Shown piece after piece: positions 24,659 through 38,660 of a DNA stretch of 64,000 bases. The notes under the pieces were generated by a model. That model made no database searches. It worked only from the letters and a program-made list of their open reading frames with translations, and was not told the DNA's origin. The position numbers and the translations under genes were made by a program. Origin of the DNA: Sacculina carcini (lineage: Eukaryota > Arthropoda > Thecostraca > Sacculinidae); NCBI GenBank assembly GCA_916048095.2, contig OU696574.1, positions 2,967,001 to 3,031,000 of the forward strand, written 5' to 3'. How positions within the stretch are numbered: position 1 is the first letter of the stretch; each line of letters opens with the position of its first letter.

Positions 24659-25814
24659 CGTCGTGTGGTATAATTCAGAACACAAACACGAAACAAACAA
24701 TGAAAGATGATGAAATCTTTTCATCAGACTGTTTCCAAACTATATTTATTACTTAACATCATTCCCCAATATCATTTGCTCAAGTACTATTTCACTTTTA
24801 CCGCTATAATATTTATTGTTAAAATTTATATATTTTCCGCTATCATTAAAACCCAATATAACCTGAGTCAAACCTACCCAACCCAACCCAACCATCCAAT
24901 CTTGACCGCTCTCAGCCTAGTCTGAGGTGATTTAACTTATTAGTTTGTGATCACAAAATATACTGATGCGATCATAATTTGTAATCAGAAGACTGAGATT
25001 ATCTACCCCAGGGGTCCCAAACACGCGGCCCACCAATACTTATCCCGCCAATATAGTACCCAATACTCAACCCGCCAATATAGTATCGGAACCAAACTGT
25101 AAGGCAGCTAAATTCACATTTGTTGCATAATGCGATATAATTATACACCATTATCATATTATCTCATGATTCCCGGTTAATGCTTCCACTAATGCATCAT
25201 ATTCCTACAGTTGTTATTTTTTGGATTACACCGATATTACAGCCCTTGATATTACAGCCGATATTATATTATGCAATCTATATTCTGCTACGTATTATTC
25301 TTAATACATATATCATCAGATCGCAAAATATATTTAAAGGTTCACATCATTCTCCAAAATCATTTGCTTAAGAGCTATTCTACTTTTATCGCTAGAATAT
25401 TTACTGCTAGCAAAATATCATATACCTCGCTATCATTTAAACCCACTCTTTATAGATACATTTAAACCCGCCCGTCGTGCGGAACAGTTCATAAAATATA
25501 ATTAATATTCAATTCCTAAAAAAATTAGTGCAAATTGAAAAAGAAAAACAAACCCACAGGAAAGTTATAGCTAATATAAAAGTCTAAATGTGAAATTTAT
25601 GTTTCAATTTAGAAAACATGTTTTTCCACAACACTATCAAAACAATGCAACCTTCTGTCATCTCTATAATTCCAGGTTAATGCTTCCGCTAAAACAGCAT
25701 AAGTTGGCATTACATGATATTGCAACCCATATCCTTATGCAACTTATGCTTATGCAACTTGAAATTAAACCAATTAAATTACACAGTTAAATTCAGTAGT
25801 TTACTTTGTTCCCA
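24659..25814 (-). mobile_element. G-type unit, copy 3 (minus), start of the second 2413-bp repeat
   Basis: Nearly identical to 22246-23402, including the hAT-like end at about 25009. Beyond it the attached B Helitron lacks one monomer relative to copy 2, so the two repeats differ by a monomer-sized deletion. Confidence 0.7.
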
Positions 25815-27713
25815 ATAGCATTTTACCCGCCCGTCGTGCGGAACGTTATTGAGGACAATAAAGCCTTTATATTCAGTAGAGTGTAGCATTAATTAAACTG
25901 TACGCAATAAAACCACACCATCCATGCTTGGAGATAATATGATGCATTCTTAATTGTGATTGGGCTTCAGTGAAATTTAATCGGTGTATATTCCTGTGTA
26001 ATCGCAAGTGCGCATAATAGCTGTCAAATTGGCAATATGTCCTTTTGACTTTACACCGCCGTAACTTCCTTCAGATACCCTTTGGAAAATTACAAATTAT
26101 ACCGTATTGTAGAAGAAAAGGTTTCTAGAACGATGGTATGATTTATTTTTATGTGTAACAAATAGTTACTGAGAAATAGTAGAAAAATGAATTAATTTTA
26201 GTCGCCCGGTGTTCAAGTGTAATTTTGGATGTATTTGAGAATTTTGCCAATTTTACACGTTTTTTGTATCATTTGTGGGTATAAATTATAGCTTTTCTTG
26301 TAGAACACAAAATTCTCTACACAGTAGTATATTCCTGTGTAATCGCAAGTGCGCATAATTGCTGTCAAATTGGCATTATGTCCTTTTGACTTTACACCGG
26401 CGTAACTTCCTTCAGATACACTTTGGAAAATTAGTAATTATACCGTACTGTAGGAAACAAAATTTCTAGCACGATGGTATAATTAATTTTAATGTATGAC
26501 AAATAGTTCCTGAGAAATGGGTATAAAAATGAATAAATTGTAGTCACCCGGTGTTCAAGTGTAATTTTGGATGTATTTGAGAATTTTGCCAATTTTACAC
26601 GTTTTTTGTATCATTTGTGGGTATAAAGTACACTTTTTCTTGTAGAGCACAAAATTCTCTACACAGTAGTATATTCCTGTGTAATCGCAAGTGCGCATAA
26701 TGGCTGTCAAATTGGCAATATGTCCTTTTGACTTTACACCGCCGTCACTTCCTTCAGATACACTTTGGAAAATTAAGAATTATACCGCATTTAAAAAAAT
26801 ACAATTTCCAGCACGATGATATAATTTATTTTAATGTGTGACAAATAGTTCCTGAGAAATAGGTAGAAAAATGAATTAATTTAGCCGCCCGGTGATCAAG
26901 TGTAATTTTGGATGTATTTGACAATTTTGCCAATTTTACACATTTTTTGTATCATTTGTGGGTATAAATTATAACTTTTCTTGTAGAACACAAAATTATC
27001 TACACAATAGTATAATTTTTATAGCTGTACCATTGCTGGTTTATGAGGAATAGATAGGGGAATATTTACCAAAACATTCACGGTTTCCAGTGCTAATTTT
27101 GCATTTTTGACTTTGTCATTTTGACTTCACACCGCCGTAACTTTTTTCAATACACTTTGGAAAATTAAAAATTATACCGTGTTGTAGCAAACAAAATTCC
27201 CAGCATGATGGTATTATTTATTTAGTTGTGTGATAATTAGTTTTTGATACATAGAGAAAAAAGTATAGAAAATCGGACGCGTGGAGTATAAATATAATTT
27301 TGAATATAGATTGAAATTTTGTCATGTTTACATCTTTTATGTTCTATTTTTGGATATGAATTATAACCTATCTTGTAGAACAGAAAATTCTCTACACAGT
27401 GGTATAATCTGTTTGGCTGTACCATTTCTGGTTTATGAGGAGTAGATGGCAGAGCATTGACCACAATTTTCGCATTTTTCAGGGTTCATTTTGTCTTTTC
27501 ACCGCTATAACTTTTTTTTATTTCATTTTTGAAATTTAAAATTTAATCTAAAGTGTAGACAAGAAAATTTCCAACGTGATGGTATAAATTGTTAGCGGGT
27601 AGGCTGAGTGGTGGCCGAATAATAGCTGATAGAAAATGGACCAAGGAGGGTCGAACACACACACACACACACACACAGACAGACACACAGATGATCTCTT
27701 TTATATATATAGA
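25815..27713 (-). mobile_element. Type B non-autonomous Helitron, complete ends (minus)
   Basis: The 5' end TCTATATATATAAAAGAG starts at 27713. The 3' hairpin with CTAT and T ends at 25815. The 5' end abuts CTAG of the next unit at 27714-27717 with no spacer. The 1899-bp unit has tandem monomers at about 26000-27010, a diverged double monomer and a CA/CAGA microsatellite at 27656-27690. Confidence 0.7.
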
Positions 27714-30700
27714 CTAGCATTAAAACCCGCCCGTTGTGCGGAAGAATTCATAAAAATACTGCAAATTAAAAATAAATAAGGCAAACTCATAAAAACCTTA
27801 ATCAATTAAAAAGTCTAAATTTCATTATTTTTAATTTACATTTTGACAAAATATTTTCACTCAGCCCGCCTCATATTTAAACCCGGCCGACGTGCGGAAT
27901 AATTCAGAACTCGAACACCATCCGTTCTGGTTCTTGAAGTCAAATCCATTAGTTTTGTATATGAATTCATTCTACACGGTGAAATTGAACGTTTTATTGC
28001 TGCCCGCGGGACATTTTTATTTCATAAAAATGAGCCATCGCTTCGTTTGCGTTTGAAGCCCCTGATCATTGAACCAGCGAACCATGAACCAGCGCAATTA
28101 TGTCACCTCATATTCAAGCATACATACACAGACAGACAGATAATTTCTTCTTTATGTATATATATAGCATTAAAACCGCATTAAAACCCGCCCGTTGTGC
28201 GGAACAATTCATAAAAATATTGCAAATTAAAAATAAATAAGGCAAACTCATGAAGACCTTAATCAATTAAAAAGTCTAAATTTCATTATTTTTAATTTTA
28301 TTTTGACAAAATATTTTCACTCAACCCGCCTCATATTTAAACCCGCCCGACGTGAGGAATAATTCAGAACTCGAACACCATCCGTTCTGGTTCTTGAAGT
28401 CAAATCCATTAGTTTTGTATATGAATTCATTCTATACGGTGAAATTGAACGTTTTATTGCTACCCGCGGGACATTTTTATTGCATAAAAATGAGCCATCG
28501 CTTCGTTTGCGTTTGAAGCCCCTGATCATTGAACCAGCGAACCATGAACCAGCGCAACTATGTCACCTCATATTCAAGCATACATACACAGACAGACAGA
28601 TAATTTCTTCTTTATGTATATATATAGCATTAAAACCCGCCCGTTGTGCGGAGCAATTCATAACATGAAATTCATATTCAATTCGTAAAAAAATATGGAA
28701 AAATAAAAATGAAATAGGGTACACTCATAAAAATATTAATCAATTGAAAATTATAAGTTTAATTATTTTTATTTCGACAAAATATTTCCCCTCAGTCCGC
28801 CTGAGTCATTTTTATACCCGCCCGTCGTGCTGAATAATTCAGAACTCGAACACGATCCGTTCTGGATCTTGAAGTCAAATCCATTGGTTTTGTGTATGGA
28901 TTAATTCTACAGGGTAAATTGAACGTTCTATTGTCTATAGTTGCTGCCCGCGGAGCATTTTTATTTGTAAAAAAATACCTTTTTTAAATGAACCATTTGA
29001 AAAAATGAACTAAAAAATGGAAACACCTTTTTTAAACCCGCCCGTCGTGGGGAACAATTCATACAATAAAATTCATATAAGAAGTCAAATCCATTGGTTT
29101 TGTGTATGGATTAATTCTACAGGGAAAATTGAACGTTCTATTGTCTATAGTTGCTGCCCGCGGAACGTTTTTATTTTTGAAAAAATACCTTTTTTTAAAT
29201 GAACCATTTGAAAAAATGATCTAAAAACACTTTTTTAAACCCACCCGTCGTGCGGAACAATTCATACAATAAAATTCATATCAAATCCATAAAATATAAT
29301 GAATACAAATTGAAAAGCAAAAAATGTAACCTATAAATATCTTAACCAATAGAAAAGTCTAAATGTGAATATTTTTGTTCTTATTTTAACAAATATTATC
29401 CCTCAACCCGCCTGATATATAAATCTGCCCGTCGTGTGGTATAATTCAGAACACAAACACGAAACAAACAATGAAAGATGATGAAATCTTTTCATCAGAA
29501 TGTTTCCAAACTATATTTATTACTTAACATCATTCCCCAATATCATTTCCTTAAGTACTATTTCACTTTTACCGCTATAATATTGATTGTTAAAATTTAT
29601 ATATTTTCCGCTATCATTAAAACCCAATATAACCTGAGTCAAACCTACCCAACCCAACCCAACCATTCAATCTTGACCGCTCTCAGCCTAGTCTGAGGTG
29701 ATTTAACTTATTAGTTTGTGATCACAAAATATACTGATGCGATCATAATTTGTAATCAGAAGACTGAGATTATCTACCCCAGGGGTCCCAAACACGCGGC
29801 CCACCAATACTTTTCTCTCAACCCGCCAATATAGTATCGGGACCAAACTGTAAGGTAGCTAAATTCACATTTGTTGCATAATGCGATATAATTATACACC
29901 ATTATCATATTATCTCATAATTCCCGGTTAATGCTTCCACTAATGCATCATATTCATACAGTTGTTATTTTTTGGATTACACCGATAATACAGCCCTTGA
30001 TATTACAGCCGATATTATATTATGCAATCTATATTCTGCTACGTATTATTCCTAATACATATATCATCAGATCGCAAAATATATTTAAAGGTTCACATCA
30101 TTCTCCAAAATCATTTGCTTAAGAGCTATTCTACTTTTATCGCTAGAATATTTACTGCTAGCAAAATATCATATACCTCGCTATCATTTAAACCCACTGT
30201 TTATAGATACATTTAATTCGCCCGTCGTGCGGAACAGTTCATAAAATATAATTAATATTCAATTCATAAAAAAATTAGTGCAAATTGAAAAAGAAAAACA
30301 AACCCACAGGAAAGTTATAGCTAATATAAAAGTCTAAATGTGAAATTTATGTTTCAATTTAGAAAACATGTTTTTCCACAACACTATCAAAACAATGCAA
30401 CCTTCTGTCATCTCTATAATTCCAGGTTAATGCTTCCGCTAAAACAACATAAGTTGGCATTACATGATATTGCAGCCCATATCCTTATGCAACTTATGCT
30501 TATGCAACTTGAAATTAAACCAATTAAATTACACAGTTAAATTCAGTAGTTTACTTTGTTCCCAATAGCATTTTACCCGCCCGTCGTGCGGAACGTTATT
30601 GAGGACAATAAAGCCTTTATATTCAGTAGAGTGTAGCATTAATTAAACTGTACGCAATAAAACCACACCATCCATGCTTGGAGATAATATGATGCATTCT

Positions 30701-30792
30701 TAATTGTGATTGGGCTTCAGTGAAATTTAATCGGTGTATATTCCTGTGTAATCGCAAGTACGCATAATAGCTGTCAAATTGGCAATATGTCC
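27714..30792. repeat. 3125-bp tandem duplication, copy 1
   Basis: It contains two A-type units, a longer A-like unit, a G unit (29237-30554) and the first ~240 bp of a B Helitron 3' end. It stops inside a B monomer at 30792, where the sequence jumps to aatgtgacagaggatctc, a Helitron 5' microsatellite fragment. Landmarks at 28317/31441, 29017/32141 and 30340/33465 are offset by 3124-3125. Confidence 0.85.
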
Positions 30793-30799
30793 AATGTGA

Positions 30800-33700
30800 C
30801 AGAGGATCTCTTTTATATATATAGATATAGCATTAAAACCGCATTAAAACACTCCCGTTGTGCAGAACAATTCATAAAAATATTGCAAATTAAAAATAAA
30901 TAAGGCAAACTCATAAAAACCTTAATCAATTAAAAAGTCTAAATTTCATTATTTTTAATTTACATTTTGACAAAATATTTTCACTCAGCCCGCCTCATAT
31001 TTAAACCCGGCCGACGTGCGGAATAATTCAGAACTCGAACACCATCCGTTCTGGTTCTTGAAGTCAAATCCATTAGTTTTGTATATGAATTCATTCTACA
31101 CGGTGAAATTGAACGTTTTATTGCTGCCCGCGGGACATTTTTATTTCATAAAAATGAGCCATCGCTTCGTTTGCGTTTGAAGCCCCTGATCATTGAACCA
31201 GCGAACCATGAACCAGCGCAATTATGTCACCTCATATTCAAGCATACATACACAGACAGACAGATAATTTCTTCTTTATGTATATATATAGCATTAGAAC
31301 CGCATTAAAACCCGCCCGTTGTGCGGAACAATTCATAAAAATATTGCAAATTAAAAATAAATAAGGCAAACTCATGAAGACCTTAATCAATTAAAAAGTC
31401 TAAATTTCATTATTTTTAATTTTATTTTGACAAAATATTTTCACTCAACCCGCCTCATATTTAAACCCGCCCGACGTGAGGAATAATTCAGAACTCGAAC
31501 ACCATCCGTTCTGGTTCTTGAAGTCAAATCCATTAGTTTTGTATATGAATTCATTCTATACGGTGAAATTGAACGTTTTATTGCTACCCGCGGGACATTT
31601 TTATTGCATAAAAATGAGCCATCGCTTCGTTTGCGTTTGAAGCCCCTGATCATTGAACCAGCGAACCATGAACCAGCGCAATTATGTCACCTCATATTCA
31701 AGCATACATACACAGACAGACAGATAATTTCTTCTTTATGTATATATATAGCATTAAAACCCGCCCGTTGTGCGGAGCAATTCATAACATGAAATTCATA
31801 TTCAATTCGTAAAAAAATATGGAAAAATAAAAATGAAATAGGGTACACTCATAAAAATATTAATCAATTGAAAATTATAAGTTTAATTATTTTTATTTCG
31901 ACAAAATATTTCCCCTCAGTCCGCCTGAGTCATTTTTATACCCGCCCGTCGTGCTGAATAATTCAGAACTCGAACACGATCCGTTCTGGATCTTGAAGTC
32001 AAATCCATTGGTTTTGTGTATGGATTAATTCTACAGGGTAAATTGAACGTTCTATTGTCTATAGTTGCTGCCCGCGGAGCATTTTTATTTGTAAAAAAAT
32101 ACCTTTTTTAAATGAACCATTTGAAAAAATGAACTAAAAAATGGAAACACCTTTTTTAAACCCGCCCGTCGTGGGGAACAATTCATACAATAAAATTCAT
32201 ATAAGAAGTCAAATCCATTGGTTTTGTGTATGGATTAATTCTACAGGGAAAATTGAACGTTCTATTGTCTATAGTTGCTGCCCGCGGAACATTTTTATTT
32301 TTGAAAAAAATACCTTTTTTTAAATGAACCATTTGAAAAAATGATCTAAAAACACTTTTTTAAACCCACCCGTCGTGCGGAACAATTCATACAATAAAAT
32401 TCATATCAAATCCATAAAATATAATGAATACAAATTGAAAAGCAAAAAATGTAACCTATAAATATCTTAACCAATAGAAAAGTCTAAATGTGAATATTTT
32501 TGTTCTTATTTTAACAAATATTATCCCTCAACCCGCCTGATATATAAATCTGCCCGTCGTGTGGTATAATTCAGAACACAAACACGAAACAAACAATGAA
32601 AGATGATGAAATCTTTTCATCAGAATGTTTCCAAACTATATTTATTACTTAACATCATTCCCCAATATCATTTCCTTAAGTACTATTTCACTTTTACCGC
32701 TATAATATTGATTGTTAAAATTTATATATTTTCCGCTATCATTAAAACCCAATATAACCTGAGTCAAACCTACCCAACCCAACCCAACCATTCAATCTTG
32801 ACCGCTCTCAGCCTAGTCTGAGGTGATTTAACTTATTAGTTTGTGATCACAAAATATACTGATGCGATCATAATTTGTAATCAGAAGACTGAGATTATCT
32901 ACCCCAGGGGTCCCAAACACGCGGCCCACCAATACTTTTCTCTCAACCCGCCAATATAGTATCGGGACCAAACTGTAAGGTAGCTAAATTCACATTTGTT
33001 GCATAATGCGATATAATTATACACCATTATCATATTATCTCATAATTCCCGGTTAATGCTTCCACTAATGCATCATATTCATACAGTTGTTATTTTTTGG
33101 ATTACACCGATAATACAGCCCTTGATATTACAGCCGATATTATATTATGCAATCTATATTCTGCTACGTATTATTCCTAATACATATATCATCAGATCGC
33201 AAAATATATTTAAAGGTTCACATCATTCTCCAAAATCATTTGCTTAAGAGCTATTCTACTTTTATCGCTAGAATATTTACTGCTAGCAAAATATCATATA
33301 CCTCGCTATCATTTAAACCCACTGTTTATAGATACATTTAATTCGCCCGTCGTGCGGAACAGTTCATAAAATATAATTAATATTCAATTCATAAAAAAAT
33401 TAGTGCAAATTGAAAAAGAAAAACAAACCCACAGGAAAGTTATAGCTAATATAAAAGTCTAAATGTGAAATTTATGTTTCAATTTAGAAAACATGTTTTT
33501 CCACAACACTATCAAAACAATGCAACCTTCTGTCATCTCTATAATTCCAGGTTAATGCTTCCGCTAAAACAGCATAAGTTGGCATTACATGATATTGCAG
33601 CCCATATCCTTATGCAACTTATGCTTATGCAACTTGAAATTAAACCAATTAAATTACACAGTTAAATTCAGTAGTTTACTTTGTTCCCAATAGCATTTTA

Positions 33701-33917
33701 CCCGCCCGTCGTGCGGAACGTTATTGAGGACAATAAAGCCTTTATATTCAGTAGAGTGTAGCATTAATTAAACTGTACGCAATAAAACCACACCATCCAT
33801 GCTTGGAGATAATATGATGCATTCTTAATTGTGATTGGGCTTCAGTGAAATTTAATCGGTGTATATTCCTGTGTAATCGCAAGTACGCATAATAGCTGTC
33901 AAATTGGCAATATGTCC
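30800..33917. repeat. 3125-bp tandem duplication, copy 2
   Basis: The same composition as copy 1. It then continues without break into a full type B Helitron (33690-35647). Copy 1 is therefore the truncated product and copy 2 retains the original right flank. Confidence 0.85.
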
Positions 33918-35647
33918 TTTTGACTTTACACCGCCGTAACTTCCTTCAGATACCCTTTGGAAAATTACAAATTATACCGTATTGTAGAAGACAAGATTTC
34001 TAGAGCGATGGTATAATTTATTTTTATGTGTAGCAAATAGTTACTGAGAAATAGTAGAAAAATGAATTAATTTTAGTCGCCCGGTGTTCAAGTGTAATTT
34101 CGGATGTATTTGAGAATTATGCCAATTTTACACGTTTTTTGTATCATTTGTGGGTATAAATTATAGCTTATCTTGTAGAACACAAAATTCTCTACACAGT
34201 AGTATATTCCTGTGTAATCGCAAGTGCGTAAATTGTGATTGGACTTCAGTGAAATTTAATCAGTGTATATTCATGTGTAATCGCAAGTACGCATAATAGC
34301 TGTCAAATTGGCAACATGACATTTTGACCTTACACCGTCGTAACGTCGTTCAGATACACTTTGGAAAATTAATAATTATACCGTACTGTAGGAAACAAAA
34401 TTTCTAGCACGATGGTATAATTAATTTTAAGGTGTGACAAACAGTTGCTGAGAAATGGGTAGAAAAATGAATTAATTTTAGTCGCCCGATGTTCAAGTGT
34501 AATTTTGGATGTATTTGAGAATTTTGCCAATTTTACACGTTTTTTGTATCATTTGTGGGTATAAATTATAGCTTTTCTTGTAGAACACAAAATTCTCTAC
34601 ACAGTAGTATATTCCTGTGTAATCGCAAGTGCGCATAATAGCTGTCAAATTGGCAATATGTCCTTTTGACTTTACACCGGCGTAACTTCCTTCAGATACA
34701 CTTTGGAAAATTAAGAATTATACCGCATTTAAAAAAATACAATTTCCAGCACGATGATATAATTTATTTTAATGTGTGACAAATAGTTCCTGAGAAATAG
34801 GTAGAAAAATGAATTAATTTAGGCGCCCGGTGATCAAGTGTAATTTTGGATGTATTTGACAATTTTGCCAATTTTACACATTTTTTGTATCATTTGTGGG
34901 TATAAATTATAACTTTTCTTGTAGAACACAAAATTATCTACACAATAGTATAATTTTTATAGCTGTACCATTGCTGGTTTATGAGGAATATATAGGGGAA
35001 TATTTACCAAAACATTCACGGTTGCCAGTGCTAATTTTGCATTTTTGACTTTGTCATTTTGACTTCACACCGCCGTAACTTTTTTTTAATACACTTTGGA
35101 AAATTTAAAATTATACCGTGTTGTAGCAAACAAAATTCCCAGCATGATGGTATTATTTATTTAGTTGTGTGATAATTAGTTTTTGATACATAGAGAAAAA
35201 AGTATAGAAAATCGGACGCGTGGAGTATAAATATAATTTTGAATATAGATTGAAATTTTGTCATGTTTACATCTTTTATGTTCTATTTTTGGATATGAAT
35301 TATAACCTATCTTGTAGAACAGAAAATTCTCTACACAGTGGTATAATCTGTTTGGCTGTACCATTTCTGGTTTATGAGGAGTAGATGGTAGAGCATTGAC
35401 CACAATTTTCGCATTTTTCAGGGTTCATTTTGTCTTTTCACCGCTATAACTTTTTTTGATTTCATTTTTGAAATTTAAAATTTAATCTAAAGTGTAGACA
35501 AGAAAATTTCCAACGTGATGGTATAAATTGTTAGCGGGTAGGCTGAGTGGTGGCCGAATAATAGCTGATAGAAAATGGACCAAGGAGGGCGAACACACAC
35601 ACACACACACAGACAGACACACAGAGGATCTCTTTTATATATATAGA
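33690..35647 (-). mobile_element. Type B non-autonomous Helitron, complete ends (minus)
   Basis: The 3' end (hairpin, 8 bases, CTAT, T) is at 33690 and the 5' end TCTATATATATAAAAGAG at 35647. Its 5' end faces the 5' end of a plus-oriented A unit, forming the first head-to-head switch of orientation in the window. Confidence 0.7.
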
Positions 35648-35648
35648 T

Positions 35649-37170
35649 ATATATATACATAAAGAAGAAATTATCTGTCTGTCTGTGTATGTATGCTTGA
35701 ATATGAGGTGACATAATTGCGCTGGTTCATGGTTCGCTGGTTCAATGATCAGGGGCTTCAAACGCAAACGAAGCGATGGCTCATTTTTATGAAATAAAAA
35801 TGTCCCGCGGGCAGCAATAAAACGTTCAATTTCACCGTATAGAATGAATTAATATACAAAACTAATGGATTTTACTTCAAGAACCAGAACGGATGGTGTT
35901 CGAGTTCTGAATTATTCCTCACGTCGGGCGGGTTTAAATATGAGGCGGGATGAGTGAAAATATTTTGTCAAAATAAAATTAAAAATAATGAAATTTAGAC
36001 CTTTTAATTGATTAAGGTTTTCATGAGTTTGCCTTATTTATTTTTAATTTGCAATATTTTTATGAATTGCTCCGCACAACGGGCGGGTTTTAATGCTATA
36101 TATAAACATAAAGAAGAAATTATCTGTCTGTCTGTGTATGTATGCTTGAATATGAGGTGACATAATTGCGCTGGTTCATGGTTCGCTGGTTCAATGATCA
36201 GGGGCTTCAAACGCAAACGAAGCGATGGCTCATTTTTATGAAATAAAAATGTCCCGCGGGCAGCAATAAAACGTTCAATTTCACCGTATAGAATGAATTC
36301 ATTTACAAAACTAATGGATTTGACTTCAAGAACCAGAACGGATGGTGTTCGAGTTCTGAATTATTCCTCACGTCGGGCGGGTTTAAATATGAGGCGGGTT
36401 TAGTGAAAATATTTTGTGAAAATAAAATTAAAAATAATGAAATTTAGACCTTTTAATTGATTAATGTTTTCATGAGTTTGCCTTATTTGTTTTTAATTTG
36501 CAATATTTTTATTAATTGCTCCGCACAACGGGCGGGTTTTAATGCCATATATATACATAAAGAAGAAATTATCTGTCTGTCTGTGTATGTATGCTTGAAT
36601 ATTAGGTGACATAATTGCGCTGGTTCATGGTTCGCTGGTTCAATGATCAGGGGCTTCAAACGCAAACGAAGCGATGGCTCATTTTTATGAAATAAAAATG
36701 TCCCGCGGGCAGCAATAAAACGTTCAATTTCACCCTGTAGAATGAATTCATATACAAAACTAATGGATTTGACTTCAAGAACCAGAACGGATGGTGTTCG
36801 AGTTCTGAATTTTTCCTCACGTCGGGCGGGTTTAAATATGAGGCGGGTTGAGTGAAAATATTTTGTCAAAATAAAATTAAAAATAATGAAATTTAGACCT
36901 TTTAATTGATTAAGGTTTTCATGAGTTTGCCTTATTTATTTTTAATTTTCAATATTTTTATGAATTGTTCCGCACAACGGGCGGGTTTTAATGCGGTTTT
37001 AATGCTATATATATACATAAAGAAGAAATTATCTGTCTGTCTGTGTATGTATGCTTGAATATGAGGTGACATAATTGCGCTGGTTCATGGTTCGCTGGTT
37101 CAATGATCAGGGGCTTCAAACGCAAACGAAGCAATGGCTCATTTTTATGAAATAAAAATGTCCCGCGGGC
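35649..37170 (+). mobile_element. Tandem array of A-type Helitron units (plus)
   Basis: About three and a half head-to-tail units of 447-461 bp. Each starts tatacataaagaagaaa followed by TCTGTCTG repeats, contains an internal hairpin variant ('cctcacgtcgggcggg') and ends CCGCACAACGGGCGG-GTTTTAATGC-TAT. The fourth copy is cut at about 37170, where it joins a G-like fragment. The 5' end does not show the expected TC, so the exact start is uncertain. No coding sequence is present. Confidence 0.65.
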
Positions 37171-37481
37171 ATTTAGACTTTTCTATTGGTCAATATATTT
37201 ATAGCTTACATTTTTTGCTTTTCAATTTGTATTCATTATATTTTATGGATTTGATATGAATTTTATTGTATGAATTGTTCCGCACGACGGGTGGGTTTAA
37301 AAAAAAGTGTTTTTAGTTCATTTTTTCAAATGGTTCATGATTTGCTTGATTGTATGAATTGCTCCGCACAACGGGCGGGTATTAATGCCATATATATATA
37401 CATAAAGAAGAAATTATCTGTCTGTCTGTGTATGTATGCTTGAATATGAGGTGACATAATTGCGCAGGTTCAATGGTATAT

Positions 37482-38660
37482 ATATACATAAAGAAGAAAT
37501 TATCTGTCTGTCTGTGTGTGTATGCTTGAATATGAGGTGACATAATTGCGCGGGTTCAATGGTATAGATCAGGGGCTTAATTGTTCCGCACGACGGGCGG
37601 GTAAAATGCTACTGGGAACAAAGTAAACTACTGAATTATTGTACCATATAGAACCATTAAATAAAAAACCATTATTATATAATAAAGAACCATTTGAATA
37701 TTAATTAGTTAGTTGTCATTAGTTGGTTTATATATAAAGAACCATTGGTGTTGGGGCTTAATTGTTCCGCACGACGGGCGGGTTTAAATATGAGGCTGTT
37801 CGAGGGAAAATGTTAAATGTTTTGCTTTTTAATTTGTATTCAGTTTATTTTATGGATTGAATATGCATTTTATTTTATGGATTGAATATGCATTTTATTT
37901 TATAAATTGTTCAGCACGACGGGCGGTTTTAAATATGAGACGGGCTGAAGGAAAATATGTTGTCAAACAATATAATTGAATTTAGACTTTTCAATTGAGT
38001 AAGATTTCAATGAGTATATCTGTTTTCTTTTTTAATTTGCAATATGTTTATGAATTAAATATGAATTTCATCTTATGAATTGCTCCGCACAACTGGCGGG
38101 CTTCAATGCTAGACGGTGATATTAAGTTATTAAAATATTTTGGAAACATTATGATGAAAAAGTGTAGTCATTTTTCATTGTTTCGCGTCTGAGTTCTGAA
38201 TTATTCAGCACGACGGGCATGTATAAATATGAGGCGGTTTAGGCAAACTATTTTGTGAAAATAAATATGAAAATATAGAAATTTAGACTTTTGTATGGGT
38301 TTACTCAACTCTTTTTTAATTCATATTCCTTTTCTCTCATGAATTGAATACAAATTTAATAGTATCGACTGTTTCGCACGACGGGCGGGTTTACATGCTA
38401 GGATTTTCATTGTTTGTTACGTGTTTGTGTTCTGAATTATTCCGCACAATGGGTTGGTTTATATATGAGGCGGGTTGAGGGAAAATATTATGTCAAAATA
38501 AAAATAAAAATATTCACACTTGGACTTTTCTATTGAGTAAGACACTGATGAGTTTTCATTTTCTTTTTTAATTTGGAATATTTTTATGAATATGAATTAT
38601 TATGAATATTAATTCCATTTTATGAATTCCTCCGCACAACGGGCGGGTTTTAATGCTAGT
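37482..38660. repeat. 1179-bp tandem duplication, copy 1
   Basis: A cluster of short units with Helitron-like 3' ends: hairpin plus CTAG at 38109-38112, 38398-38401 and 38656-38659. It is repeated almost exactly at 38661-39839 (landmark 'aggggcttaa' at 37571 and 38750). Confidence 0.85.

Noticed and set aside
35700-35770. Possible tRNA-derived promoter (ggttcgctggttcaatgatc) in A units, suggesting a SINE
   Set aside because: Only a weak B-box resemblance; no A box at proper distance, no tRNA fold and no poly-A or SINE tail. The unit ends are Helitron-like.
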